Made by a program: the position numbers and the translations under genes | The notes under the pieces: generated by a model | The model's database searches: none | What the model saw: the letters and a program-made list of their open reading frames with translations, nothing else | Told to the model about the DNA's origin: nothing | Assembly (NCBI GenBank): GCA_947245315.1 | Contig: CAMXNV010000006.1 | Coordinates: 1-25,949, forward strand | Direction: 5' to 3' | DNA: 25,949 bases | Source of the DNA: an uncultured Oscillibacter sp. | GTDB taxonomy: Bacteria; Bacillota; Clostridia; Oscillospirales; Oscillospiraceae | Shown: piece after piece, positions 1 to 8,457 of the stretch | How positions within the stretch are numbered: the first letter of the stretch is position 1 | How the letters are laid out: every line of letters begins with the position of its first letter

Positions 1-208
1 GGGCCTCCCGGGCCGCCGTAAGCAGCCCCGCAAGCATCACCAGCAGGAAAATGAGAAGGGGTATATAGAGCTGCGTATCCTCCAAGCCGCCCCATACCCC
101 GGACAAACCGTTGTAGTCGCGGCTATGCTGCACGCCGCAGACCAGGCAGGTCATCGTCCCCAGGAACCCCAGCAGCGACAGCCACAGGCCGAACACAAAC
201 CGCTTCAT
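1..208 (-). CDS. Small membrane protein, C-terminus cut by window edge
   Basis: The reading frame starts at ATG 208-206 and stays open for 69 codons to the left edge, so only the N-terminus is visible. It begins MKRFVFGLWLSLLGFLGTM. There are two hydrophobic segments, about residues 5-25 and 49-64, separated by a short polar loop (HSRDYNGLSGVWGGLEDTQ). This suggests a small membrane protein of at least two spans. A good ribosome binding site (GGGAGGG, about five bases before ATG) supports the start. It begins 14 bases after the smc stop on the same strand, so it is probably cotranscribed with smc. I do not recognise the family. Many Firmicutes carry ftsY after smc, and this fragment does not look like FtsY. 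Confidence 0.6.
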   Translation of the reverse strand, partial: MKRFVFGLWLSLLGFLGTMTCLVCGVQHSRDYNGLSGVWGGLEDTQLYIPLLIFLLVMLAGLLTAAREA

Positions 209-222
209 ACTTTACCCTCCCG

Positions 223-3200
223 TCATTGAATATCCAATTCCTTTGCCATATCGTTCAGATTGATGGTCAGCATTTTGCTCACGCCCTTTTCCTGCATGGT
301 GACGCCGTACAGCACGTCGGCCTCCTCCATGGTGCCCCGGCGGTGGGTGATGACGATGAACTGGGTCTTCCCCGTCAGGCCCCGCATGTACCGGGCATAG
401 CGGGTGACGTTCACGTCGTCCAGAGCCGCCTCGATCTCGTCCATGACGCAGAAGGGGGTGGGGTGGACCTTCAAAATCGAGAAGTACAGGGCGATGGCCA
501 CAAAGGCCTTCTCCCCGCCGGAGAGGAGGGAGATGGTCTTGAGGGTCTTCCCCGGGGGCTGGGCCTTGATCTCAATGCCGCAGTTCAGGATGTCCTCCGG
601 GTCCTCCAGCTCCAGCTGGGCCTGTCCCCCGCCGAAGAGCTCGACAAAGGTGGCCTGGAAGCTCTCGTTCAAAAGCTGGAACTGCCCGGCGAAAATCCGG
701 GTCATCTCCTCCGTGATCCCGCCGATGATGCCTGTCAGCTCCTCCTTGGCCTTCTCCACGTCGTCCCGCTGGCCCGTCAGGTAGGTGTAGCGGGTGTTCA
801 CCCGGTCGTACTCCTCGATGGCCCCGATGTTCGGCGTGCCCAGGGCGGCGATGTCCCGCTTCAGCTCCCCGATCCGGCGGGTGGCCTTGGGCACGCTCTC
901 CAGCTCGATGCGCTGGGCCTGGGCGTCGCTGTGGCTGAGCTCGTAGTGCTCCCACAGCCGGTCGATGATCTGCTTCTCCTCCATGCCGGAGGTGGCCAGC
1001 CTCTGCTCCAGCCGGGAGGCGGAGCGCTCCAGGTTCAGGAGGTTCTCGTTCATCTCCTGGCTGGCCTTGTTCTGGGCGGTGCGCCGGGCCTCTAGGGCCA
1101 GCTTCTCCTCCTGCAGGGCCGCCAGGCGCTCCCGGCAGGCCTGCTGCCGCCGGTTCAGCTCTCCGGCGGCCTCCCGCCGCCCGGTGATCTCCTCCAGGGC
1201 CTTCTCGATGGCCTCCTGGTAGCGCACCAGGGTCTCCTCCCGCTCCTGGCGGTTCCCCGTCAGCTCCGCCGCCAGGCGGCGCAGGTCCTCCGCCCGCTGG
1301 AGGGCGGCGTCCCGCTCGGCGGCCAGGGCGGCCAGCTCCTCCTTCTTCGCGGTGACCTCCTCGCTCAGGGCACTGGACTGGGCCAGCAGCTCCGACTGGT
1401 CCGAGAGGGCCGCGGCGGCCTGCTCCCGGTACCGGGCGGCCTGGGCCTCCTGTTGGGCCACGGCGGCCTCCGCCGCCTCTCCCCGGCGCCGGTTGTCCTC
1501 CAGGTGGCCGGTGAGGCTCTCCAGCTCTCCCTCCAGGCTCTCCAGGTTCTCCCGGAGGGACCGGAGCAGCAGGTCCAGGTGGTTCTGGATGCCCGCCAGC
1601 CGGAGGACCTCGTCCTCCGCCTGGCGGCGCTGGCCCTCGGCGGTCTCCAGGTCATAGCGGGCGGCGGCCAGCTCCCGGGCGGCGGACTCCTCCGCCTCTT
1701 TGGCGGCCTCCAGGCGCTTTTGAATCTCCCCGGACCGGCTATGGAGCTTCTCCAGCTCCGCGGCCCGGCTCAGCACCCCGGCGTTCCGGGAGACGGAGCC
1801 ACCGGTCATGGAGCCCCCCCGGTTGATGACCTGGCCGTCCAGGGTGACGATGCGGAAGGCGTTATGGTACTTCCGGGCCATGGCGATGCCGCAGTCCAGG
1901 TCCTCCACGATCACCGTCCGGCCCAAGAGGTTCTGGAAGATGTTCCGATACTTGTTATCGAAGCTCACCAGCCGGGAGGCGACGCCCACAAAGCCGAATT
2001 CCCGCTCCACGCCCTGCTCCCGCAGCTCCTCGCCCCGGATGGCGGTGAGGGGCAGGAAGGTGGCCCGGCCCCCGTCCCGCTGCTTCAAAAAGCCGATGGC
2101 GGCCTTGGCGTCCTCCTCCCGGTCTACCACCACGTTCTGGAGCCCCGCCCCCAGGGCGATCTCGATGGCCACGGTATAGCGCTGCTCCGTCTTCATCAGC
2201 CCCGCTACGGGGCCGTGGACCCCCCGCAGGCGGTTCTGGCACACCAGCTTCACCGCCTTGGAAAAGCCCTCGTACTCCCGCTCCATCTCCGTGAGGAGGC
2301 GGATCCGGTTCTCCAGGGCCCCGGCGTCCATGGTCAGCTTCATCCGCTGGTCCGACGCGGCGGCGGCCTTTTTTTCCCGCTCCTCCATCCGCAGGCTGTG
2401 GCCCGCGATGACGTTGGCGGCGGTCTGGGCGTCCTCCCGGGCGTCCTCCAGGGCGCGGCGGTTGGCCCTGTCCTCTCTCCGGGCCTGCTCCAGCTGCTCC
2501 TCCAGGGCGGCCTTGTCCGTCTCCACGGTGCTCCGCCGCTCCTCCATCTGCCCGTTCTCGGCGGCGATGGCGGCGGACTCCGCCCGGGCGTCGGCGGCGG
2601 CGGCCACGGCCATGGCCTCCCGGCCCCGGAGGGCCTCCGCCTCGGACTGCTGGCCCCCCGCCTCCTCGGCGGCGGCCCGGGCCCGCTCCAAAAGGGCCTC
2701 CAGGCCCGCGTTCAGCTCCTCCAGGCGCCGGGAGAGGCCCTCCGCCCGGTCCCGCTCGCCGGCGGCCTGGGCGGCCAGGCCCCCGGCCCGGCTGTCGGAC
2801 TCCACCAGCTCCGTCTCCGCCCGGCGGATGTTCTCCCGGTTGTGGGCGATGCCGCTCTCCAGCACCGCGATGGCGGCGGCCTGGTCCTTGGCCTGGTTGT
2901 CCAGCTCCCCGGCCTCGCCCCGGACCCGCTCCGCCTCCATGTCCTTCTGGCGCATCTCCTCGCCGAAGCGCTCCCCCTGGGCATAGAGATCGTCCAGGGC
3001 CGCCCGGGCGGCGTCCCGCTCCTGGCACGCGGCGCGGAAATCCAGCTCCAGCTTCCGGGTGCTGCTCCGCAGGGCGTCCAGGTTCTCCAGCCACACGGAA
3101 ATCTCCAGCAGCCGCAGCTCGTCCCGGAGGATGAGGTACTGCCTCGCCTTCTCGGCCTGGTCCCGGAGGGGTTCCACCTGGAGCTCCAGCTCCCCGATCT

Positions 3201-3783
3201 TGTCATTGATCCGAACCAGGTTCTCCTCCGTCCGCTCCAGCTTCCGCTCCGCCTCCTCCTTCCGGTGGCGGAAGCGGGAGATGCCGGCGGCCTCCTCGAA
3301 GATCTCCCGGCGCTCGCTGCTCCGGGTGGAGAGAATCTCGTCGATCTTGCCCTGGCCAATGATGGAGTAGCCCTCCCGCCCAAGGCCCGTGTCCAGGAAC
3401 AGCTCCGTCACGTCCTTGAGGCGGACAGACTGGCGGTTGATGTAGTATTCGCTCTCCCCGCTCCGGTAATACCGGCGGGTGACGGCCACCTCCGCCTCCT
3501 CCATAGAGGGGAAGATGCCCTCGGTGTTGTCCAGCACCAGGGTCACCTGGGCGAAGCCCACCTGGTTCCGCTGCTCCGTGCCGCCGAAGATGACGTCCTC
3601 CATCTTGGCGCCCCGGAGGCCCTTGGCGCTCTGCTCTCCCATGACCCAGCGGATGGCGTCGGAGATATTGGACTTCCCCGAGCCGTTGGGGCCCACGATG
3701 GCGGTGATGTCCTCCCCGAAGTTCAGCAGGGTCTTGTCCGGAAAGGACTTGAAGCCCTGAATTTCCAATGCTTTTAAATACAC
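223..3783 (-). CDS. smc: Chromosome segregation ATPase SMC
   Basis: SMC forms a ring-shaped dimer that, with ScpA and ScpB, compacts and separates newly replicated chromosomes. The 1186-residue product matches the usual bacterial length. Visible parts in order are: an N-terminal head with Walker A GPNGSGKS at residues 31-38, a long coiled coil rich in Glu, Ala and Arg (about 165-500), a globular hinge (about 510-660, with the glycine-rich RGGSMTGGS near its end), a second coiled coil, and a C-terminal head with the ABC signature LSGGEKA at 1087 and Walker B FCVMDE near 1111-1116. The start is GTG at 3783 with AGAGGTGG six bases upstream. A clear sigma-A promoter lies 50-80 bases upstream. The head, hinge and coil order makes Rad50 or SbcC unlikely. 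No defect is visible. Confidence 0.98.
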   Translation of the reverse strand: MYLKALEIQGFKSFPDKTLLNFGEDITAIVGPNGSGKSNISDAIRWVMGEQSAKGLRGAKMEDVIFGGTEQRNQVGFAQVTLVLDNTEGIFPSMEEAEVAVTRRYYRSGESEYYINRQSVRLKDVTELFLDTGLGREGYSIIGQGKIDEILSTRSSERREIFEEAAGISRFRHRKEEAERKLERTEENLVRINDKIGELELQVEPLRDQAEKARQYLILRDELRLLEISVWLENLDALRSSTRKLELDFRAACQERDAARAALDDLYAQGERFGEEMRQKDMEAERVRGEAGELDNQAKDQAAAIAVLESGIAHNRENIRRAETELVESDSRAGGLAAQAAGERDRAEGLSRRLEELNAGLEALLERARAAAEEAGGQQSEAEALRGREAMAVAAAADARAESAAIAAENGQMEERRSTVETDKAALEEQLEQARREDRANRRALEDAREDAQTAANVIAGHSLRMEEREKKAAAASDQRMKLTMDAGALENRIRLLTEMEREYEGFSKAVKLVCQNRLRGVHGPVAGLMKTEQRYTVAIEIALGAGLQNVVVDREEDAKAAIGFLKQRDGGRATFLPLTAIRGEELREQGVEREFGFVGVASRLVSFDNKYRNIFQNLLGRTVIVEDLDCGIAMARKYHNAFRIVTLDGQVINRGGSMTGGSVSRNAGVLSRAAELEKLHSRSGEIQKRLEAAKEAEESAARELAAARYDLETAEGQRRQAEDEVLRLAGIQNHLDLLLRSLRENLESLEGELESLTGHLEDNRRRGEAAEAAVAQQEAQAARYREQAAAALSDQSELLAQSSALSEEVTAKKEELAALAAERDAALQRAEDLRRLAAELTGNRQEREETLVRYQEAIEKALEEITGRREAAGELNRRQQACRERLAALQEEKLALEARRTAQNKASQEMNENLLNLERSASRLEQRLATSGMEEKQIIDRLWEHYELSHSDAQAQRIELESVPKATRRIGELKRDIAALGTPNIGAIEEYDRVNTRYTYLTGQRDDVEKAKEELTGIIGGITEEMTRIFAGQFQLLNESFQATFVELFGGGQAQLELEDPEDILNCGIEIKAQPPGKTLKTISLLSGGEKAFVAIALYFSILKVHPTPFCVMDEIEAALDDVNVTRYARYMRGLTGKTQFIVITHRRGTMEEADVLYGVTMQEKGVSKMLTINLNDMAKELDIQ

Positions 3784-3833
3784 GTTTCCACCTCTGACGA
3801 AGCCCCGGCGGGGGCGTCTTCCATAATTAATTT

Positions 3834-3862
3834 ACTATATCAGAGAAAGGGCCGCATTTCAA
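3834..3862 (-). promoter_or_regulatory. Sigma-A promoter of smc
   Basis: Read on the minus strand, TTGAAA (3862-3857) and TATAGT (3839-3834) are separated by exactly 17 bases. This is a good housekeeping promoter, placed about 50 bases before the smc GTG. The leader contains a short GC-rich inverted repeat (GCCCCGGCGGGGGC, near 3800-3815). Confidence 0.75.
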
Positions 3863-3955
3863 GACAAAATCTGTAAAGGTCCTATCCAGGGATTTCCCGC
3901 CCCCTTCCCCGGGTTTTCTGTATTTGAGAGAGTCCGATTGGCGGATTTTATTGCA

Positions 3956-3977
3956 GGGGCGGGCTCTGTCCCGCCCC
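3956..3977. repeat. GC-rich inverted repeat between divergent genes
   Basis: GGGGCGGG and CCCGCCCC form a perfect 8 bp stem around the loop CTCTGT. No T-run follows on either strand, so it is not a convincing terminator. It lies between the divergent smc and membrane-protein promoters. The rest of the interval 3863-4000 shows nothing I can name. Confidence 0.5.
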
Positions 3978-4000
3978 CTACTTCCCCTGTATTTCCACCC

Positions 4001-4029
4001 TTGCAACCGGCCCCGAAAGAGGCTATCAT
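4001..4029 (+). promoter_or_regulatory. Sigma-A promoter of the orphan membrane protein gene
   Basis: TTGCAA (4001-4006) and TATCAT (4024-4029) are spaced by 17 bases. Transcription would begin near 4036. It would immediately include a 7 bp GC hairpin (GGGCCGG-TCCT-CCGGCCC, 4038-4055) ahead of the ribosome binding site. Confidence 0.6.
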
Positions 4030-4084
4030 AGAAAGGCGGGCCGGTCCTCCGGCCCCCGCACAAAACTCCGCAAGGAGGGATTCC

Positions 4085-5110
4085 ATGAAGCGAACCACCG
4101 TCTCCTACCCCTTCCTCTGCGCCCTGGTCCTGTGGGCCGGGCTCTACGTGTGCGCCCTGCTGGCCCCCGAGCTGGCGGAGGCCCTGTGCCGCGCGCTGGG
4201 GCCGGACCCGGCGGTGGCGATCCTCCAGGGGGAGCACTGGGGGAGCCTGATCCAAGCCCTGCTGCTGGGCGGGTGCCTGTTCCTCTCCCCCCTCTTCTTC
4301 TGCCTGGAGCGGGTGACGCTCCGCCGGGCCGGGAGGAGCCGGGCCCACGCCGTGACCTCGGACCGGAACGCCCTCTGGGGGAGGGCCCCCGCCTCCCGGG
4401 GCACCGCTCCGGCGGCCTACGCCATCCTGGGCGGGCTGGCGCTTCTGTTCTTCTTATTCTTTGTCCTGGGGGCCGGGCTCCCTGAGCAGATCCGGGCCTC
4501 CGGCCGGGACCTGGCCCGGTACCGGGCCGGGAACCCCGCCGTCTACCAGGGCCCCCTCGCCCTGGCGGAGGCCCCCCTCCGGAACGGGGAGCGGCAGATA
4601 CCCGACTCCCGCTTTGTCTACTACGACGCCGGCAGGGGCTCCCTCCGCTGCGACGCCGCCCTGGCCCCCCGGACGGAGCTGATGCAGCCCGCCTACACGG
4701 TGGCCTACCTTCCGGAGACGGGGACCGTCCTCTCCGTCACCGACGGGGCGGGAAACCTCCGCACCGGCGAACAGCAGCCGGAGCTCACGCCGCCGGAGGG
4801 CTGCTGGCTTTACGGGGACCTGCCGGTGCCCCGCTGCGGCGGCGTGGAGGGCTACGGCGCCCTCCAGCCCGAGCAGCAAGCCCTCTTTGACCTGCTGTAC
4901 AGCCAGGTCCTCAGCGGCGCCGTGGCCGCCGGGGAGGTCCCCACCCGGACCTTTGACCTTCCCTATCCCATGGAGCGGAAGCGCTTCCGGGAGGTGCTGG
5001 ACCTCTACGCCGCCTCCGGCGCGGCGGAGGCCTTCCCCAACCACGGCTACGCCTCCGACGACGGGCCCACCGTCCGCCGCGCCTACTGCTACGCCATCGT
5101 CCGCGCCTGA
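4085..5110 (+). CDS. Orphan three-span membrane protein
   Basis: I do not recognise this family. The ATG at 4085 is chosen because AAGGAGGGA sits just upstream; the frame is open further upstream but lacks a binding site there. The 341-residue product has hydrophobic segments at about residues 8-28, 55-75 and 105-130. A polar linker containing RRAGRSRAHA separates the second from the third. About 210 residues follow that are probably outside the membrane. This tail holds several cysteines, a stretch like RFVYYDAGRGSLRCDAALAPRTELMQPAYTV (quoted in part), and ends CYAIVRA. It is monocistronic, with its own promoter upstream and a separate promoter for the next gene downstream. No catalytic motif is visible, and function is unknown. 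Confidence 0.8.
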   Translation: MKRTTVSYPFLCALVLWAGLYVCALLAPELAEALCRALGPDPAVAILQGEHWGSLIQALLLGGCLFLSPLFFCLERVTLRRAGRSRAHAVTSDRNALWGRAPASRGTAPAAYAILGGLALLFFLFFVLGAGLPEQIRASGRDLARYRAGNPAVYQGPLALAEAPLRNGERQIPDSRFVYYDAGRGSLRCDAALAPRTELMQPAYTVAYLPETGTVLSVTDGAGNLRTGEQQPELTPPEGCWLYGDLPVPRCGGVEGYGALQPEQQALFDLLYSQVLSGAVAAGEVPTRTFDLPYPMERKRFREVLDLYAASGAAEAFPNHGYASDDGPTVRRAYCYAIVRA

Positions 5111-5150
5111 CCTTTTCCCCTCCCGTCCGGAAAGAAGTGGCCGGAACCCA

Positions 5151-5180
5151 TTGACAAGCGGTCTCGGAGACCCCTATAAT
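5151..5180 (+). promoter_or_regulatory. Consensus promoter of the chemotaxis receptor gene with palindromic spacer
   Basis: TTGACA (5151-5156) and TATAAT (5175-5180) both match the sigma-A consensus exactly, with an 18 base spacer. The spacer contains the perfect inverted repeat GGTCTC-G-GAGACC (5160-5172). An operator in this position could let a regulator block or reshape the promoter. Chemotaxis genes are often read by sigma-D, but here the visible promoter is of the housekeeping type. Confidence 0.8.
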
Positions 5181-5232
5181 AGAGACAGTCCCCATATCCC
5201 CTTTAATTCTAATGTGTTCGAGGTGCGGAGAG

Positions 5233-7197
5233 ATGAAGAGTATCCGAAAAAAAATCACGGTCTGCCTGATTGCCACCGTCCTGATTTCCCTGGTTCTGGT
5301 GGGCGTGTCCAGCATTGCCCTGAATTATCGGAGCACCCTGGCCACCGTGGAGCAGATGATGTGCGAAACCGCCGTGCTGGCGGCGGAGCGCATTGAGGAG
5401 GAGCTGAACGCCTATAAAAACGTGGCCATGGACACGGGGCGCATTACCCAGCTGTCCAACTCCTTCACGCCCCTGGAGGAGAAGAAGGCCATCATTGACG
5501 AGCGCGTCAGCCTCCACGGCTTCCAGCGGGGCAACGTCATCGGCCTGGACGGGATCAGTATCTTTGACGGGAAGGATTACTCCGACCGGGAATACGTCCA
5601 GCAGGCCATGAAGGGAAACGTCTACGTCTCCCAGCCCCTGGTCAGCAAGATCACCGGCGAGCTGTCCATCATGGTGGCGGCCCCCCTCTACTCCGGCCGG
5701 GGCATCATCTCCGGCGTGGTCTATTTCGTGCCCCCGGAGACCTTTTTGAACGACATTGTCTCCTCTATTAAAATCAGCGAAAACAGCCAGGCCTATATGA
5801 TAAACAAAGAGGGAGACACCATAGCCGATATTACCCTGGACACCATAACCACCCAAAATGTGGAACGGGAGGCCCAGAGCGACCGCTCCCTGAAGCAGCT
5901 GGCCGCCATCCACGGGGAGATGCGCCAGGGGAAGAACGGCTTCGGCAGCTTCCACGCCGCCGAGGGGCCCCGCTTTGCCGCCTACGCCCCCGTGGGCGGA
6001 ACCAACGGCTGGAGCGTGGCCGTCACCGCCATGAAAAAGGACTACCTGGCGGATACATACTTCGGCATGGCCATCAATATATTGGTCATCATTGCCTCGA
6101 TCCTGGCCTCCATCGTGGTGGCCCTGAAGCTGTCCAGCAACATCAGCCTCCCCATGCGGTCCTGTGCCGAGCGGATGAAGCTGCTGGTCCAGGGAGACCT
6201 GGAGTCCCCCGTTCCCCAGGTCGCCGGACGGGACGAGACGGCGGAGCTGGCCCGCTCCACGGCGGAGATGGTGACGGGGCTGAACACCATCATCAACGAC
6301 ATCCGCTATCTCCTCACGGAGATGGCCAACCGGAATTTCGACATTCAGTCCGCCCACCGGGACGCCTACGTGGGGGATTTCCAGAACATCCTGGAGTCCA
6401 TGCGGACGCTGAAAATGGAGCTCAGCGGCACCATGCGCCAGATCAACGCCTCCGCCGGGCAGGTGTCCGCCGCCAGCGGTCAGGTCTCCACCGGCGCCCA
6501 GACCCTGAGCCAGGGCTCCATGACCCAGGCCAGCTCCGTGGAGGAGCTGGCGGCCACCATCAACGACATCTCCGCCAGCGCCCGGAAGACCTCCGAGGCC
6601 GCCGGGGAGGCGGGCCGCTTCGTGGGCCAGGCCGGAGGGCAGCTGGGCGTCAGCGTGGAGCACGTCAAGGAGCTCAACGCAGCCATGGAGAAGATCTCCC
6701 GCTCCTCGGAGGAAATCTCCAAGATCATCGCCGCTATTGAGAACATCGCCTTCCAGACCAATATCCTGGCCCTGAACGCCGCCGTGGAGGCCGCCCGGGC
6801 GGGCACCGCCGGCAAGGGCTTCGCCGTGGTGGCGGACGAGGTGCGGAACCTGGCCTCCAAGTCCGACGAGGCCGCCAAGGCCACCAAGGAGCTGATTGAG
6901 GGCTCCATTGTCGCCGTCACCGAGGGCAGCCGGGCCGTGGACAATGTCACCAAATCCCTGGAGCAGACCAGCGTCTACGCCGGGCATGTGACCACCCAGA
7001 TGGACATTGTGGTGGAGGCCGTGGAAAACCAGACCGCTGCCATCGCCCAGGTCACGGAGGGCATCGATCAGATTTCCTCGGTGGTGCAGACCAACAGCGC
7101 CACCGCCCAGGAGAGCGCCGCGGCCAGCGAGGAGCTGTCCGCCGAGGCCGCCAGCTTGAAGCAGTTGGTGGATTCCTTTACGCTGGCTAGGGAGTGA
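5233..7197 (+). CDS. Methyl-accepting chemotaxis protein
   Basis: This is a transmembrane receptor that senses a ligand outside the cell and controls CheA kinase through CheW. ATG 5233 is chosen because GAGGTG lies seven bases upstream; an in-frame ATG at 5212 has no binding site. The 654-residue product has a first membrane span at about residues 9-30 and a large extracellular region resembling a double Cache (dCache_1) sensor (about 35-280, including SDREYV and TGELSIMVAAPLY). A second span is at about 278-303, followed by a HAMP segment. The long cytoplasmic helical hairpin has the conserved tip FQTNILALNAAVEAARAG and then GKGFAVVADEVRNLA. The C-terminus lacks an NWETF-like CheR tether. 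It faces the catabolic operon tail to tail, so a shared ligand is possible but unproven. Confidence 0.95.
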   Translation: MKSIRKKITVCLIATVLISLVLVGVSSIALNYRSTLATVEQMMCETAVLAAERIEEELNAYKNVAMDTGRITQLSNSFTPLEEKKAIIDERVSLHGFQRGNVIGLDGISIFDGKDYSDREYVQQAMKGNVYVSQPLVSKITGELSIMVAAPLYSGRGIISGVVYFVPPETFLNDIVSSIKISENSQAYMINKEGDTIADITLDTITTQNVEREAQSDRSLKQLAAIHGEMRQGKNGFGSFHAAEGPRFAAYAPVGGTNGWSVAVTAMKKDYLADTYFGMAINILVIIASILASIVVALKLSSNISLPMRSCAERMKLLVQGDLESPVPQVAGRDETAELARSTAEMVTGLNTIINDIRYLLTEMANRNFDIQSAHRDAYVGDFQNILESMRTLKMELSGTMRQINASAGQVSAASGQVSTGAQTLSQGSMTQASSVEELAATINDISASARKTSEAAGEAGRFVGQAGGQLGVSVEHVKELNAAMEKISRSSEEISKIIAAIENIAFQTNILALNAAVEAARAGTAGKGFAVVADEVRNLASKSDEAAKATKELIEGSIVAVTEGSRAVDNVTKSLEQTSVYAGHVTTQMDIVVEAVENQTAAIAQVTEGIDQISSVVQTNSATAQESAAASEELSAEAASLKQLVDSFTLARE

Positions 7198-7271
7198 GTC
7201 CTTCGTACAGCCGCCTTGGCGGCGGGGGAATTCCTTGGGACGCCTCCATCTTTAAGTAACAAACCATCAAA

Positions 7272-7322
7272 GAAAAAACGCCCTCCGGCTCCGTTCCATC
7301 ATCTGAACGAAGCCGGAGGGCG
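7272..7322 (-). terminator. Intrinsic terminator of the catabolic operon
   Basis: CGCCCTCCGGCT (7279-7290) pairs perfectly with AGCCGGAGGGCG (7311-7322). The stem continues, after one mismatch, with CGTTC against GAACG around an 8 base loop. On the minus strand the stem is followed by TTTTTT (7278-7273), the classic layout. In the plus direction it is followed only by a mild T-rich stretch, so it may weakly stop the chemotaxis gene as well. A smaller GCCGCC-TT-GGCGGC repeat sits at 7210-7223. Confidence 0.85.
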
Positions 7323-7391
7323 CTGTCTGTCTCCTGTTATCCTTGCATAACGTATCCGAGGGTCAAGCCGGTCCTCCGATCCCGGAGGCCC

Positions 7392-8441
7392 TCACTCCTT
7401 CCAGTCCTCCAGGGGATGAGGCGACAGGAGCACCTTAAAGGCCCGTTTCTCCATGGTCTGTTGGAAGCCCTTCTCCCACTCCTCCAGCGGAAGGACCGCG
7501 CTGATCATATCCTCGATGTGGATCATCTTATTTTCCAGCAGCCGCAGGGCAATCAGCCAGGAGGTCCGCTCCGACGCGTAGCTGTTGGAAATCGTGATCT
7601 CCTTATACAGCGCCAGGTCCATATTATAGGGAATGGGCTTCCCAGGAATGGCAATCTGGGTGTAGTTCCCCGTCTTCCTGAGGGCCTGGAGGCAGAATTC
7701 GGCGGACGCCGCCGCCCCGGAGCACTCGAAAGCCGTGTGGGCCCCCAGCCCCTCCGTCAGCTCCAGGATTTTGGCCAGCGGGTCTCCCTCGTCCACCCGG
7801 ACCGTGGCGTAGACGCCCAGCTTCCGGGCCAGCGCAAAGCGCTCCCGGTCGCTCTCCAGGCCGGTCATAATCACGATGCCGCCGTTTGCCATCGCCACCT
7901 GGGCCGTCAGCTGGCCCATAATGCCCGCTCCCGCCACAAGCACATAGTCCCCCGCCTTGATGACGGTGCGCTCACAGACGCCGCGGCAGACGCAGGCCAG
8001 CGGCTCGCAGAGGGCCGCCGTCCGGAGAGACACTCCCTCCGGGATCAAAAAGGCGTGTTTCGCCGGGATGACCACATACTCCGCAAAGCCGCCGTCGCAG
8101 CCGCTGCCCACGCTCTTCCGCTCGTTGCAGAGCATCCGCAGCCCCAGGCTGCACCACAGGCAGTCCTCGCAGGTGTCCACCGCCGTCAGCGTGACAATGC
8201 GGTCCCCGGCCTCGAATTTCTTGACGTTCTTCCCCGTCTCCACCACGACGCCGGAGAACTCATGCCCCGTGATCCGCGGGGGATCGCTGGGATATTCGTC
8301 CAGCATCAGGTGGAGATCCGTCCCGCAGATTCCGCAGGCGTATATCTTGACCTTGATGTCATCGTCCCCGGGAACCGGCTCCGGTACGTCCATGTACCGC
8401 ATGCAGTCCGGGCCGTGCTTTGTCTTTACCAGCGCTTTCAT
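7392..8441 (-). CDS. Zinc-dependent medium-chain dehydrogenase (polyol/threonine dehydrogenase type)
   Basis: This is an NAD(P)-dependent alcohol or polyol dehydrogenase of the medium-chain (MDR) superfamily, 349 residues and full length. The catalytic zinc site is visible as CGICGTDLH with Cys39 and GHE at residues 59-61. The structural zinc lobe is present as the four cysteines in TCEDCLWCSLGLRMLC. The Rossmann glycine motif is VAGAGIMGQL. The overall pattern resembles sorbitol/L-iditol and threonine dehydrogenases, but substrate cannot be assigned. The start ATG 8441 has GGAGGA seven bases upstream. It is the last gene of the operon, 16 bases after the preceding dehydrogenase, and the terminator follows about 70 bases later. 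Family is secure, substrate unknown. Confidence 0.92.
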   Translation of the reverse strand: MKALVKTKHGPDCMRYMDVPEPVPGDDDIKVKIYACGICGTDLHLMLDEYPSDPPRITGHEFSGVVVETGKNVKKFEAGDRIVTLTAVDTCEDCLWCSLGLRMLCNERKSVGSGCDGGFAEYVVIPAKHAFLIPEGVSLRTAALCEPLACVCRGVCERTVIKAGDYVLVAGAGIMGQLTAQVAMANGGIVIMTGLESDRERFALARKLGVYATVRVDEGDPLAKILELTEGLGAHTAFECSGAAASAEFCLQALRKTGNYTQIAIPGKPIPYNMDLALYKEITISNSYASERTSWLIALRLLENKMIHIEDMISAVLPLEEWEKGFQQTMEKRAFKVLLSPHPLEDWKE

Positions 8442-8457
8442 GTTTGTTCCTCCATAC

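Noticed and set aside
1453..3777. Long plus-strand open frame (774 codons) opposite smc
   Set aside because: It is an antisense shadow: smc is a full, motif-complete gene in GC-rich DNA, and this frame gives a Leu/Gly/Pro/Val-rich protein with no domain.
3956..3977. Terminator between smc and the membrane protein gene
   Set aside because: The stem is strong but no T-run follows on either strand, and the flanking genes are divergent so none is expected.
5209..6987. Long minus-strand open frame opposite the chemotaxis receptor
   Set aside because: The product is low-complexity and Gly/His/Asp-rich, has no plausible start signal, and lies wholly over a clear receptor gene.
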